Shown one piece after another: positions 1 to 7,923 of a stretch of 20,170 bases of DNA. The DNA is taken from the NCBI GenBank assembly GCA_030523805.1, contig JAUNHS010000013.1, forward strand, positions 1-20,170, given 5' to 3'. Within the stretch, counting starts at the first letter, position 1, and every line of letters begins with the position of its first letter. Source of the DNA: Acinetobacter sp. (GTDB lineage Bacteria > Pseudomonadota > Gammaproteobacteria > Pseudomonadales > Moraxellaceae). The notes beneath the pieces are model-generated. The model was not told where the DNA came from. It saw only the letters and a program-made list of their open reading frames with translations, and made no database searches. A program made the translations under genes and the position numbers.

Positions 1-2
1 TT

Positions 3-581
3 CCCAATATTATTCATAAAGAAACCACGCTAACATGGCATGAAAATATTGTGCTGTGTTTTAGCTTATCTAAAATTGGCTTGGCAGGGGTGCGTACGGG
101 CATTGTGGTAGCTCGTCCTGAAATTGTTAAAGCCATCAGTAGCTTAAATGCAATTATTAATCTTGCTCCAACTCGTTTTGGTGCAGCCATTGCCACACCG
201 CTCTTGCAAAATGATCGTTTAAAAACCTTATCTTTGGAGCATATTCGTCCGTTTTATGCTCGTCAGTCAGCATTTGCCATTCAGTTGCTAAAGCAACATT
301 TTGCAGATTTGCCACAATTAAAAATTCATCAACCTGAAGGGGCGATTTTCTTGTGGTTGTGGTTTAAAGATTTACCGATTACTTCACAAGAATTGTATGA
401 ACGATTGAAACACGCAGGCACATTGGTTATTCCAAGTGAGAAGTTTTTTGTAGGGATTGATACGTCTGATTTCCGTCATGCTCATGAATGTATCCGTATG
501 AGTATTGCCCAATCCGATGATGTGTTGCAAAAAGGGATTGCGACGATTAGTGATGTGGTGCATGATGTATATGGCATTTAA
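3..581 (+). CDS. avtA: Valine-pyruvate aminotransferase (5' partial)
   Basis: The C-terminal 192 codons of a fold-type I PLP aminotransferase; the reading frame is already open at base 3, so the start lies outside the window. The segment FSLSKIGLAGVRTG carries the Schiff-base lysine (codon 24 of the visible part, bases 72-74) and, seven residues on, the arginine expected to hold the PLP phosphate. This exact style of motif is typical of AvtA, which interconverts valine and 2-oxoisovalerate using pyruvate/alanine in the cytoplasm. The later segment EGAIFLWLWFKDLPITSQELYERL is the usual small-domain region, and RMSIAQSDDVLQKGI is near the usual C-terminus. The E. coli protein is about 417 aa, so slightly under half is present. 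It converges on aceF across a shared terminator. Another subgroup of class I/II aminotransferase is possible but less likely. Confidence 0.85.
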   Translation, partial: PNIIHKETTLTWHENIVLCFSLSKIGLAGVRTGIVVARPEIVKAISSLNAIINLAPTRFGAAIATPLLQNDRLKTLSLEHIRPFYARQSAFAIQLLKQHFADLPQLKIHQPEGAIFLWLWFKDLPITSQELYERLKHAGTLVIPSEKFFVGIDTSDFRHAHECIRMSIAQSDDVLQKGIATISDVVHDVYGI

Positions 582-618
582 TTTGTCATCACAGAATGAT
601 AATCCAATCATCACCAAT

Positions 619-651
619 AAAAATGGCATATCATCATGATATGCCATTTTT
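619..651. terminator. Bidirectional intrinsic terminator between avtA and aceF
   Basis: A perfect 15-bp stem (619-633 with 637-651) closed by a 3-nt loop. The stem ends are A-runs on one side and T-runs on the other, so each strand reads hairpin followed by Us. It lies 37 bp after the avtA stop and 16 bp after the aceF stop of the opposite strand, as expected for a shared terminator of convergent genes. Confidence 0.9.
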
Positions 652-667
652 TAATTTAACCATTCAA

Positions 668-2608
668 TTACAACAATAATGTACGAATATCTTGTAATAA
701 TTTGGTCAATTTATTGGTAAAGCGAGCAGCGTCTGCACCGTTAATCACACGATGATCGTATGATAATGATAACGGCAACATCAAGCGTGGCTCAAAGTCT
801 TTACCATTCCACACAGGTTGCATTTTCGCAGGAGAAATGCCCAAAATTGCCACTTGTGGCCAGTTTACCAATGGTGTAAATGCTGTACCACCGATTGAAC
901 CTAAGCTGGTAATGGTAAAGTTTGCCCCTTGTAAATCTTTCGGCGATAACTTCTTATCACGAGCTTTTTGGCTCAATTCAGCCAATTCTTGAGCGATTTG
1001 CTTAATTGATTTTTGGTCAGGATTACGCAATACAGGCACGGTTAAACCGTCAGGCGTTGCCACCGCAATGCCCATGTGAATTTCATTACGCAATAACACT
1101 GATTTTTGATCATCAGCCAAATGGCTCGCAAAATAACGCTCTTCAAGCAACAAGTGAGCCACCGCTTTAGCAATAAACGCTAAAATAGTCAAGCTAATAC
1201 CTTGTTTTTTAAAGCCATCTTTCAATTCATTACGCCATGCTTCAAGTTCAGTAATGTCCGCCAAGTCAAATTGCGTCACTTGTGGAATAAAGTTATTCAA
1301 TGACAACTGCGGTACAGACACTTGCTGTAAGCGAGTCATGGTTTGCACTTCACCACCACCAAATGCAGTAAAATCAGGCAATGGCGGTAAACCTGCAGCA
1401 GCGACAGCAGTTGCTATAGGAGCTGCAGCAACAGGTGCAGTTAAGCGAGTTTTGACATACGCAAATACATCATCTTTAAGAATACGCTGTTGCGTGCCTG
1501 TACCTTTCACTTGCGATAAAATCACACCCAATTCTCGTGCCAATTTACGCACTGCAGGGCCTGCATAGACTTTTGCATTTTCAGCTTCTTGTTCAGCAGT
1601 CAATTTATCGCTTGATGTTGGAGCAGCAGTTGTTACAGGTGCAACTGGAGCTGATGGTGCAACAGGTGTTTCCACTTTGCTTGGTGCGGCAGGTGCAGAA
1701 GTCGCAGCCACAGATGTTGCACCTTTAGCCGCTACTTTCGCTAAAGCTACGCCTTCAGTTACGCTTTGGTTTAGGCTAATGTGAATTGCTTCCACCACGC
1801 CTGCGACAGTGCTTGGTACTTCTACCGTTGCTTTATCCGACTCAAGCACGGCAATACTTTGATCCACTTCAATGGTATCGCCCACTTTAATCAAAATTTC
1901 TGTAACAAGAGCTTTATCTACACCAATATCAGGCACAGTTATTTCTACGCTACCACTTGCAGCTACAGGAGCAGAACTCTCAGCAGTTACTACAGGCGTT
2001 GATACTGTTGTTTCTGTAGGCACAGCGGTAACTGTACCGCCTGTTATTACTTTTGCTAAAGCCACGCCTTCAGTTACGCTTTGGTTTAAGCTAATATGAA
2101 TTGCTTCCACCACACCTGCGACAGTGCTTGGCACTTCTACCGTTGCTTTATCTGATTCAAGTACAGCAATACTTTGATCCACTTCAATAGTATCGCCGAC
2201 TTTAATCAAAATTTCTGTAACAAGAGCTTTATCTACACCAATGTCAGGCACGGTAATTTCTACGCTCGCCCCTGCACTTGGTGCTGATGATGTCGCTGCG
2301 GCAACTGGTGTTTCAACGGCTTTTTGTTCAGCAACAGAAGCTGTTTCTACTGCTGGAGCAGGTTCAGCTGTATTGCTCGCTTCGCCTGCTTCAATTTCAA
2401 TTAACGCAACGCCTTCGCTGACGCTATCATCTTTTTTGACTAAAATCGCTTTAACCACGCCTGCCACCGTGCTTGGCACTTCAACGGTGGCTTTGTCAGA
2501 TTCTAAGACAAAAATGCTTTGATCTACGCTGACGCTATCACCCACTTGCACCAAAATTTCAGAAACAAGGGCTTTATCTACGCCAATATCAGGAGTATTT
2601 ACAATCAT
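668..2608 (-). CDS. aceF: Pyruvate dehydrogenase E2, dihydrolipoyllysine acetyltransferase
   Basis: E2 core of the cytoplasmic pyruvate dehydrogenase complex; it transfers acetyl from lipoamide to CoA. The 646 aa show three N-terminal lipoyl domains (about 1-75, 115-187 and 220-292), each with ESDKATVEVPS, so the lipoylated lysines are K39, K154 and K259. Ala/Pro/Thr-rich linkers follow each domain. A peripheral subunit-binding domain (about 347-384, VYAGPAVRKLAREL) and the catalytic acetyltransferase domain (about 415-646) come next. The active-site motif is DHRVING with H619 and N623; Asn instead of Asp in HxxxDG is known from Azotobacter E2p, so it is a family feature rather than a defect. 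The ATG overlaps the aceE stop (ATGA), and AGGAGA sits 6 nt upstream of the start, inside aceE, so the pair is translationally coupled. Lipoyl domains 2 and 3 are identical in protein sequence. Confidence 0.97.
   Translation of the reverse strand: MIVNTPDIGVDKALVSEILVQVGDSVSVDQSIFVLESDKATVEVPSTVAGVVKAILVKKDDSVSEGVALIEIEAGEASNTAEPAPAVETASVAEQKAVETPVAAATSSAPSAGASVEITVPDIGVDKALVTEILIKVGDTIEVDQSIAVLESDKATVEVPSTVAGVVEAIHISLNQSVTEGVALAKVITGGTVTAVPTETTVSTPVVTAESSAPVAASGSVEITVPDIGVDKALVTEILIKVGDTIEVDQSIAVLESDKATVEVPSTVAGVVEAIHISLNQSVTEGVALAKVAAKGATSVAATSAPAAPSKVETPVAPSAPVAPVTTAAPTSSDKLTAEQEAENAKVYAGPAVRKLARELGVILSQVKGTGTQQRILKDDVFAYVKTRLTAPVAAAPIATAVAAAGLPPLPDFTAFGGGEVQTMTRLQQVSVPQLSLNNFIPQVTQFDLADITELEAWRNELKDGFKKQGISLTILAFIAKAVAHLLLEERYFASHLADDQKSVLLRNEIHMGIAVATPDGLTVPVLRNPDQKSIKQIAQELAELSQKARDKKLSPKDLQGANFTITSLGSIGGTAFTPLVNWPQVAILGISPAKMQPVWNGKDFEPRLMLPLSLSYDHRVINGADAARFTNKLTKLLQDIRTLLL
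1733..1951 (-). repeat. Lipoyl domain 3 repeat unit of aceF
   Basis: This 219-bp unit encodes AceF residues 220-292. It is a tandem copy, 315 bp (105 codons) away, of the unit at 2048-2266. By hand alignment 204 of 219 bases match, there are no gaps, and all 15 differences fall on the third base of sense codons without changing an amino acid. Confidence 0.92.
2048..2266 (-). repeat. Lipoyl domain 2 repeat unit of aceF
   Basis: This 219-bp unit encodes AceF residues 115-187, with 73 of 73 residues identical to the unit at 1733-1951. Lipoyl domain 1 (about 2385-2608) is related but clearly diverged, so the duplication of domains 2 and 3 is more recent or is being homogenised. Confidence 0.92.
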
Positions 2609-5307
2609 TCTTTATCTCCTGTGAAGACTGAAGCATCTTTCACTTCAGGGGTTGCTTGTGGTTGCCATGCGAATGGACGGTCTGTGTCAATTTCAAATGA
2701 AACAATCGCATCATTGACTAAACGGTAGTCAATTTCGCCTTCATCAGCCAATTTTTTCAATGTTGCTACGACAATATGAGCCGCATCTACACCGAAGTAA
2801 TTACGCAAACTTGCACGGCTATCTGAACGGCCATAGCCATCAGTCCCTAAAGTTACATACGGACGGTTGTCTGGTAAATATGCACGGATTTGGTCGCTAT
2901 ACGCACGCATATGGTCTGTTGCTGCAACAACGATACCATCGGTCTCACGCAATAATTGCGATACCCATGCTTCTTTTACGCTTTCGCTTGGGTGCAAGCG
3001 ATTGTATTCTTCGCACGCCATACCATCACGAGCCAATTCATTAAAGCTGGTAACAGACCAAATATTTGAGTGAATTTGGAATTCATCACGCAAAATTTGA
3101 GCCGCTTTAATCACTTCACGCAAAATCACGCCAGAGCCTAATAATTGTACAGTCGCTTTATCATCTTTTTGGAATAAGTACATTCCACGTTTGATGCCTT
3201 CTTCTGCACCTTCTGGCATGGCAGGGTGTTCGTAATTTTCATTCATCACAGTTAAGTAATAGAACACACGCTCTTGGTTCACATACATACGTTTTAAACC
3301 GTCATGTACAATCACGGCTAATTCATATGCATAACAAGGGTCATATGAAATACAGTTTGGAATAGTTCCCGCTAAAATGTGCGAATGACCATCTTGGTGC
3401 TGTAAACCTTCGCCATTCAATGTAGTACGACCTGCTGTTGCACCCAATAAGAAACCTTGTGCTTGTGCATCGCCTGCTGCCCACGCAATATCGCCAATAC
3501 GTTGGAAACCGAACATTGAGTAGTACATATACATCGGAATCATTGGTAAGTTATTGGTTGAATAACTTGTTCCCAATGCTGCCCACGCACTCATCGCACC
3601 TGCTTCGTTAATCCCTTCTTGCAACATATGACCGTCTTTAGCTTCACGGTAATGCATCAGTTGCTCTTGGTCTTCAGGTGTATATTTTTGACCATGTGCT
3701 GCATAAATACCCAACTGACGGAACATACCTTCCAAACCAAAAGTACGTGCTTCATCAGGCACAATCGGTACAACACGATCTTTAATTGCTTTTTCTTTCA
3801 ATAAAGCAGAAATCACACGCACCATCATCATGGTGGTTGAATACGCCTTATCACCAGTGCCTTGTAAAATGCTGTCAAAAATAGACAATTCAGGAATTTG
3901 CAACACTTCACTTTCTTTACGACGTGCAGGCAAATAACCGCCCAACGCTTCACGGCGAGCTTTCATATATTTCAGCTCTGGCGAATTTTCCGCAGGACGA
4001 TAGAATGGCAACTCGTGTAATTGCTCATCGGTAAATGGCAAATTGAAACGATCACGGAAATATTGCAATGATGAATGCTGTAATTTTTTAATTTGGTGCG
4101 TACGGTTTACGCCTTCCGCTTCTTCAGACAAGCCATAACCTTTAACCGTTTTCGCCAAAATCACGGTTGGCTGACCATTTGATTTCGTCGCAGCAGCATA
4201 AGCAGCAAAGACTTTATATGGGTCATGACCACCACGATTTAACGATTCAATATCTTCATCGCTCAAATTACGCACCAACTCTGCCGCTTCAGGATAACGA
4301 CCAAAGAAATGCTTACGAGTATATTCGCCACCTTTCACTTGATAACGCTGATAATCGCCATCAACCGCTTCTTCCATAATCGCTTTTAACGCACCGCTGT
4401 GGTCTTTCGCCAATAATGGATCCCAATGGCGACCCCAAACCACTTTAATGACACGCCAACCCGCACCACGGAACACAGACTCTAATTCTTGAATGATTTT
4501 ACCATTACCACGCACAGGCCCATCAAGACGTTGCAAGTTACAGTTTACCACCCAAATCAAGTTATCTAACTTTTCACGACCTGCCAATGAAATCGCACCC
4601 AAGCTCTCTGGCTCGTCCATTTCGCCATCGCCCAAGAATGCCCACACTTTACGATCTTCTTCTTTAATCAAGCCACGATTCATCAAATACTTTTGAATAT
4701 GTGCTTGATAAATAGACATAATCGGGCCTAAACCCATAGATACGGTAGGGAATTGCCAATAATCAGGCATCAAATATGGATGCGGATAGCTCGACAAACC
4801 ATTGCCGCCCACTTCACGACGGAAATTTAATAATTGTTCTTCGGTCAAACGCCCTTCCAAGAATGAACGAGCATATACCCCCGGCGCACAATGTCCTTGA
4901 TAATAAATCATATCACCGCCAAAACTTTCGCTATTGGCACGGAAGAAATGGTTAAAACCGACATCGTACAAAGTCGCAGATGATGCGAAACTTGCCAAGT
5001 GGCCACCCAAATCATCGCCAGATTTGTTGGCTTTTAATACCATTGCCAACGCATTCCAACGAATCAATGCACGGATACGACGCTCCATATCTTGATCACC
5101 AGGCATCGCAGGTTGTTCTTCTACTGGAATCGTATTTAAATAAGGGGTATTTAAACGCTGAATGGGAACGTGTTTTGCAATCGCTTGTTGATACAATTTT
5201 TCTAATAAAAATGCCGCACGTTCTGTACCCATATGCTGTAGCACAGAATCAAAAGCATCTTGCCACTCTTTGGTTTCTAACGCATCGGTATCGCCATAAT
5301 ATGTCAT
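2605..5307 (-). CDS. aceE: Pyruvate dehydrogenase E1, homodimeric type
   Basis: Thiamine-diphosphate-dependent decarboxylase that reductively acetylates the lipoyl groups of AceF. At 900 aa it is close to the single-chain (alpha2) E1 of Gammaproteobacteria (about 887 in E. coli) and unlike the split alpha/beta type. The ThDP/Mg motif starts at GDGEMDEPES (226-235) and ends at NCNLQRLDGPV (255-265). GGHLASFASS (101-110) and YYQGHCAPG (135-143) are the active-site histidine regions near the N-terminus. The central region 580-720 (EGINEAGAMSAWAALGTSYS and LNGEGLQHQDGHSH) is the pyrimidine-binding domain. The start is supported by AGGT about 9 nt upstream. Its stop overlaps aceF. The upstream 210 bp carry no pdhR gene, so control by a linked PdhR is not seen; a paired repeat in the leader is listed separately. 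Confidence 0.97.
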   Translation of the reverse strand: MTYYGDTDALETKEWQDAFDSVLQHMGTERAAFLLEKLYQQAIAKHVPIQRLNTPYLNTIPVEEQPAMPGDQDMERRIRALIRWNALAMVLKANKSGDDLGGHLASFASSATLYDVGFNHFFRANSESFGGDMIYYQGHCAPGVYARSFLEGRLTEEQLLNFRREVGGNGLSSYPHPYLMPDYWQFPTVSMGLGPIMSIYQAHIQKYLMNRGLIKEEDRKVWAFLGDGEMDEPESLGAISLAGREKLDNLIWVVNCNLQRLDGPVRGNGKIIQELESVFRGAGWRVIKVVWGRHWDPLLAKDHSGALKAIMEEAVDGDYQRYQVKGGEYTRKHFFGRYPEAAELVRNLSDEDIESLNRGGHDPYKVFAAYAAATKSNGQPTVILAKTVKGYGLSEEAEGVNRTHQIKKLQHSSLQYFRDRFNLPFTDEQLHELPFYRPAENSPELKYMKARREALGGYLPARRKESEVLQIPELSIFDSILQGTGDKAYSTTMMMVRVISALLKEKAIKDRVVPIVPDEARTFGLEGMFRQLGIYAAHGQKYTPEDQEQLMHYREAKDGHMLQEGINEAGAMSAWAALGTSYSTNNLPMIPMYMYYSMFGFQRIGDIAWAAGDAQAQGFLLGATAGRTTLNGEGLQHQDGHSHILAGTIPNCISYDPCYAYELAVIVHDGLKRMYVNQERVFYYLTVMNENYEHPAMPEGAEEGIKRGMYLFQKDDKATVQLLGSGVILREVIKAAQILRDEFQIHSNIWSVTSFNELARDGMACEEYNRLHPSESVKEAWVSQLLRETDGIVVAATDHMRAYSDQIRAYLPDNRPYVTLGTDGYGRSDSRASLRNYFGVDAAHIVVATLKKLADEGEIDYRLVNDAIVSFEIDTDRPFAWQPQATPEVKDASVFTGDKE

Positions 5308-5341
5308 AAAAAATACCTACATCTTTTGAATGAATGAAAAT

Positions 5342-5394
5342 AATAACGATCAACTTGGCTTACAAGTCATCGCACTCAAATTAATAAACGATCA
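5342..5394 (-). promoter_or_regulatory. Paired repeat and palindrome in the aceE leader (candidate operator)
   Basis: Two direct copies of AATAA(A)CGATCA lie at 5342-5352 and 5383-5394, with their common ACGATCA cores (5346 and 5388) 42 bp apart, about four helical turns. Directly next to the first copy is an inverted repeat ACTTG-N5-CAAGT (5353-5367). All of this is 35-90 bp upstream of the aceE ATG. It is not the E. coli PdhR operator pattern. I infer a possible regulator site; no promoter with a good -35/-10 pair could be fixed here. Confidence 0.35.
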
Positions 5395-5520
5395 GCTCGC
5401 AAATAATCTCTCTATATTTACCACATTTTGCCTTGTAATGGTTATTTTTGTAAATGAATATCAACTAAAATAGTATTTATTAAATAAATATTGGTTATTT
5501 TTATTGCTTTAGAAAGCAAG

Positions 5521-5546
5521 AAAAGCTGCCTTGATAGACAGCTTTT
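5521..5546 (-). terminator. Intrinsic terminator after the M23 peptidase gene
   Basis: An 8-bp stem AAAAGCTG/CAGCTTTT (5521-5528 with 5539-5546), extendable by two pairs past a mismatch. On the minus strand it is followed by a broken T-rich run (TCTTGCTTTCT). It starts 23 bp after the peptidase stop and separates it from the aceE promoter region. Confidence 0.65.
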
Positions 5547-5568
5547 ACAGAATCTTTCACTTTGCAAC

Positions 5569-6138
5569 TTATGGTAACATTGCTAAGTAAGTCGATGGGT
5601 TTTGACGCTTGCCATTTTTTACTACTTCATAATGCAAGTGCGGGCCAGTACAACGACCTGTACAACCTACATTTGCAATATGCTGACCAGCACTTACCCA
5701 ATCGCCCACATTCACATGAATACGAGATGCGTGAGCATAACGAGTAACATAACCATTGTTATGCTGGATTTCTACATATTGACCGTAACCAGTCCCCCAA
5801 CCTGCTTTGGTTACTTGCCCTGGACCTGTTGCTACAATTGGCGTACCTGTTGGTGCAGCAATATCTAAGCCTGAATGCCCTTCACGTTTACCGCCCATCA
5901 CTCGTGTACCGAAGTTTGAAGATACTCGACCACTAGATAATGGATGTACTTGCAACCATGCTAACTCATCAGCTGATGACACAAAATTAGCACTAAACTT
6001 CGCACTATCTGCTTGTGATGACAACACATTTTGCTGTAAAGCTGGGTTGATCGCTGCAGATGTTGATGTAGACATTTGCAAATCAGCCATAGCAGCTGTA
6101 GATGCAAGCAATGAACATGCTAGTAAAATACGACGCAT
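5569..6138 (-). CDS. Secreted M23-family (LytM-like) metallopeptidase
   Basis: A likely periplasmic peptidoglycan endopeptidase or a LytM-type activator. I choose the ATG at 6138 (189 aa) over an in-frame TTG 12 bp upstream, because GAGGTG lies 4-5 nt before this ATG and MRRILLACSLLASTAAMA is then a clean signal peptide (cleavage after about residue 18). The LLAC near the N-terminus is too early for a lipobox. Residues 70-180 form the M23 domain: H88 and D92 in GHSGLDIAAP, H136 in RYAHAS, and H167/H169 in PHLHYE give the complete zinc and catalytic set, so it looks active rather than degenerate. Two cysteines (C159, C163) flank the turn just before HLHYE. There are no LysM or coiled-coil domains. 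It is divergent from dciA, with lpxC-ftsZ beyond, an order I recall from Pseudomonas and Acinetobacter. The substrate bond cannot be told from the sequence. Confidence 0.88.
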   Translation of the reverse strand: MRRILLACSLLASTAAMADLQMSTSTSAAINPALQQNVLSSQADSAKFSANFVSSADELAWLQVHPLSSGRVSSNFGTRVMGGKREGHSGLDIAAPTGTPIVATGPGQVTKAGWGTGYGQYVEIQHNNGYVTRYAHASRIHVNVGDWVSAGQHIANVGCTGRCTGPHLHYEVVKNGKRQNPSTYLAMLP

Positions 6139-6184
6139 AAAACACCTCAATCAGAACTCTGGTTAAAAGTTCTTCCTCTATTTT

Positions 6185-6214
6185 TTGATATTTATCAAAA
6201 TAAATTCTTAAATA
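6185..6214 (+). promoter_or_regulatory. Candidate promoter for dciA
   Basis: TTGATA (6185-6190) and TAAATA (6209-6214) are spaced by 18 bp, with the predicted start about 30 bp before the dciA ATG. It lies in the 113-bp divergent region shared with the M23 peptidase gene. The match is moderate and the region is AT-rich, so chance similarity is possible. Confidence 0.4.
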
Positions 6215-6251
6215 TGTTGTAAACTTAACTTTTCACACAAGGTAAATCATT

Positions 6252-6701
6252 ATGTCTCAACCTATTCAGATTTTCCAAAAAAACAACCAATCTCAGCGAA
6301 TGAGCAATTTTTCAGTATTGCTCACTCAAGTCCGATATTGGCAAAACCTAAGCAAACAAATCCAACATTTACTTCCGCAACCAGAAGAATGGCAAATTGT
6401 TTGCTATCAAAACGGCATACTAACCATTGCGGGTAAAAATCAAGCGATGGTAAACCAACTGAATTATTTACGCTCGCAGTATGTCGCTCAGCTTGCGAAA
6501 CTTGCACCTTTTCAGCAATTAGAAAAAATTCAAGCAACGCTTTCTACAAGCAAGCAAACCCCACCTGCTCCACCGACCCCAACGTTAAAGCCACTGTCGG
6601 ATCAAACAAAAGAAAGGCTATACTCTCTCGCAGAATGTACATCACATACAAATTTACAAGCTGCTTTAATTAAATTAGCGAATACGGGAAGAGAGAGATA
6701 A
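6252..6701 (+). CDS. dciA: DUF721 protein, DciA-family replicative helicase loader
   Basis: A small cytoplasmic protein (149 aa) with the DUF721 pattern: a short N-terminal helix, LLTQVRYWQNLSKQIQHLLP (24-43), then the beta-rich core with CYQNGILTIAGKNQAMVNQLNYLRSQYVAQL (51-81), and a Pro/Thr-rich linker into a helical tail. DUF721 proteins are DciA, the ancestral factor that helps load DnaB at the origin in bacteria lacking DnaC/DnaI. AAGGT lies about 9 nt upstream of the ATG. The neighbours lpxC and an M23 peptidase match the Pseudomonas arrangement, where a DUF721 gene sits between lpxC and secA; here aceEF takes the place of secA. DUF721 members are divergent in sequence, so the family call is firmer than the function. 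Confidence 0.72.
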   Translation: MSQPIQIFQKNNQSQRMSNFSVLLTQVRYWQNLSKQIQHLLPQPEEWQIVCYQNGILTIAGKNQAMVNQLNYLRSQYVAQLAKLAPFQQLEKIQATLSTSKQTPPAPPTPTLKPLSDQTKERLYSLAECTSHTNLQAALIKLANTGRER

Positions 6702-6714
6702 ATCTCGCTCTTCC
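6687..6714 (+). terminator. Terminator of dciA with the stop codon in its loop
   Basis: A 12-bp stem with one mismatch (6687-6698 with 6703-6714) and a 4-nt loop TAAA. The dciA stop codon TAA (6699-6701) is inside that loop. A weak T-run (ATCGTTTTAATTT) follows on the + strand. A terminating ribosome would cover the stem, so its efficiency may depend on translation. Confidence 0.65.
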
Positions 6715-6866
6715 ATCGTTTTAATTTACAGAATAGATGAACCAAAATGATTAATCTATTTTTACGATTAAAACTCTTACTTTTTCAGCATAACCAATTT
6801 TTCAGCAAATTGCAAAAAATATCAGCATCTTTTTGTTACTTTATACGGTTCGTTTTATAAAACCCT

Positions 6867-7769
6867 TTAAGAAACAGCAAGATACTGAATGGGTGATGTT
6901 ACAATATCATCAAATGTTACAATTTCATAGCAGCTATCATCACTCAATAATTGGCGTAATAGCTCATTATTGACCGCATGACCTGCCTTAAAAGCATCAA
7001 ATTTAGCCAAAATTTGATGTCCCAATAACGATAAATCGCCAATCGCATCTAAAATTTTATGGCGAACAAATTCATTTTCAAAACGCAAACCTTCAGGGTT
7101 GAGTACGCTTTCATCATCTAAACCAATGGCATTATCCAAACTCGCACCCAAAGCCAAATTTTGTGCTTTTAAAAATTCTAAATCTTTCATAAAGCCAAAA
7201 GTGCGTGCGGTGCTAATTTCATCTATATATTGCTGCGTATGTAGCTGGAATTGATAAAATTGATGCTCTGGCTTAAATACTGGGTGTTGAAAGTCAATTT
7301 TAAAATTCAACTCAAAACCATCATACGGTGTAAATGATGCTGTTTTATCGCCCACTTGTACTTGCACAGGTTTAACGACTTTAATAAATTTTTTTGCGGC
7401 ATCTTGCTCTTGTAAGCCACATTGTAAAAATAAATCAATAAATGGCTTGGCACTTCCATCTGCAATCGGCAATTCTGCTGCATTAACTTCAATAATCAAA
7501 TTATCAATCCCTAATGCGGCAATAGCACTCATGACATGTTCAATCGTACCGACTTTGGCATCGTCTTTTACCAAATTAGAACACATAAAGGCTTCTTGAA
7601 TAAGCAAAGCGTGTGCAGGCAATTCTACAACAGGATTTAAATCTACACGGCGAAAGACAATGCCACCATCAGTATGGTGTGGCAAAAATCGCATTTCTAC
7701 AACATCACCGCTATGTAAGCCGATGCCTGAAATTTGTGTATTTTGTTTCAAAGTGCGTTGTTTAAGCAT
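6867..7769 (-). CDS. lpxC: UDP-3-O-acyl-N-acetylglucosamine deacetylase
   Basis: Zinc amidase that performs the committed step of lipid A synthesis in the cytoplasm. The 300-aa length and register match the family. TIEHVMSA supplies E77 (base) and zinc ligand H78, HKILDAIGD supplies ligands H237 and D241, and [11 protein letters not shown] supplies H264. These are one less than the E. coli numbers, which confirms the start; AGG lies 8 nt before the ATG. It follows ftsZ in the same direction but is cut off from it by a strong terminator (7849-7885), so it probably has its own promoter. The C-terminus (to YLAVS) lacks the longer LAFxAPxxxLA tail that directs FtsH proteolysis in E. coli, so turnover control may differ; that last point is inference. 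Confidence 0.97.
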   Translation of the reverse strand: MLKQRTLKQNTQISGIGLHSGDVVEMRFLPHHTDGGIVFRRVDLNPVVELPAHALLIQEAFMCSNLVKDDAKVGTIEHVMSAIAALGIDNLIIEVNAAELPIADGSAKPFIDLFLQCGLQEQDAAKKFIKVVKPVQVQVGDKTASFTPYDGFELNFKIDFQHPVFKPEHQFYQFQLHTQQYIDEISTARTFGFMKDLEFLKAQNLALGASLDNAIGLDDESVLNPEGLRFENEFVRHKILDAIGDLSLLGHQILAKFDAFKAGHAVNNELLRQLLSDDSCYEIVTFDDIVTSPIQYLAVS

Positions 7770-7798
7770 AGATTTAACCTGTATAATCGGGTTTTAAA

Positions 7799-7826
7799 TT
7801 CATAATTGTGAAAAACTTTGTTACAA
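7799..7826 (-). promoter_or_regulatory. Candidate lpxC promoter
   Basis: On the minus strand TTGTAA (7821-7826) and TATGAA (7799-7804) are 16 bp apart, in the 79-bp stretch between the ftsZ terminator and lpxC. The terminator makes a promoter here necessary unless readthrough is high; the exact boxes are uncertain. Confidence 0.35.
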
Positions 7827-7848
7827 TATCATATTTAAACGCAGAAAA

Positions 7849-7885
7849 AAAGAAAAGACTGTGAAATTTTCACAGTCTTTTCTTT
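7849..7885 (-). terminator. Strong intrinsic terminator after ftsZ
   Basis: A 16-bp perfect stem (7849-7864 with 7870-7885) with a 5-nt loop. On the minus strand it continues into an unbroken T-run before CTGCG. It begins 39 bp after the ftsZ stop and ends the murG-to-ftsZ transcription unit. Confidence 0.92.
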
Positions 7886-7923
7886 ATTTTTATGACTTTT
7901 TTGTCATATTTGTTAAATTTATC

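Noticed and set aside
1254..2522. Several + strand ORFs over aceF
   Set aside because: They lie opposite the Ala/Val/Thr-rich lipoyl repeats and linkers; two of them mirror each other because the repeats do. No coding evidence.
668..2608. Asn instead of Asp in the AceF HxxxDG motif (N623)
   Set aside because: It looks like an active-site loss, but the same Asn is known in Azotobacter-type E2p and serves catalysis.
6114..6138. Lipobox-like LLAC at residues 5-8 of the M23 peptidase
   Set aside because: The hydrophobic stretch before the Cys is only a few residues, too short for a lipoprotein signal; AMA at 16-18 fits signal peptidase I.
5807..6166. 119-aa ORF antisense to the M23 peptidase
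   Set aside because: It mirrors the signal-peptide and M23 region; no start signal, and the real gene on the other strand has intact motifs.
6747..6860. 37-codon + strand ORF (MINLFLRLKLLLFQHNQ...) between dciA and lpxC
   Set aside because: It is hydrophobic/basic and complete, but lies after the dciA terminator with no Shine-Dalgarno and no promoter; a chance ORF in AT-rich sequence is more likely.
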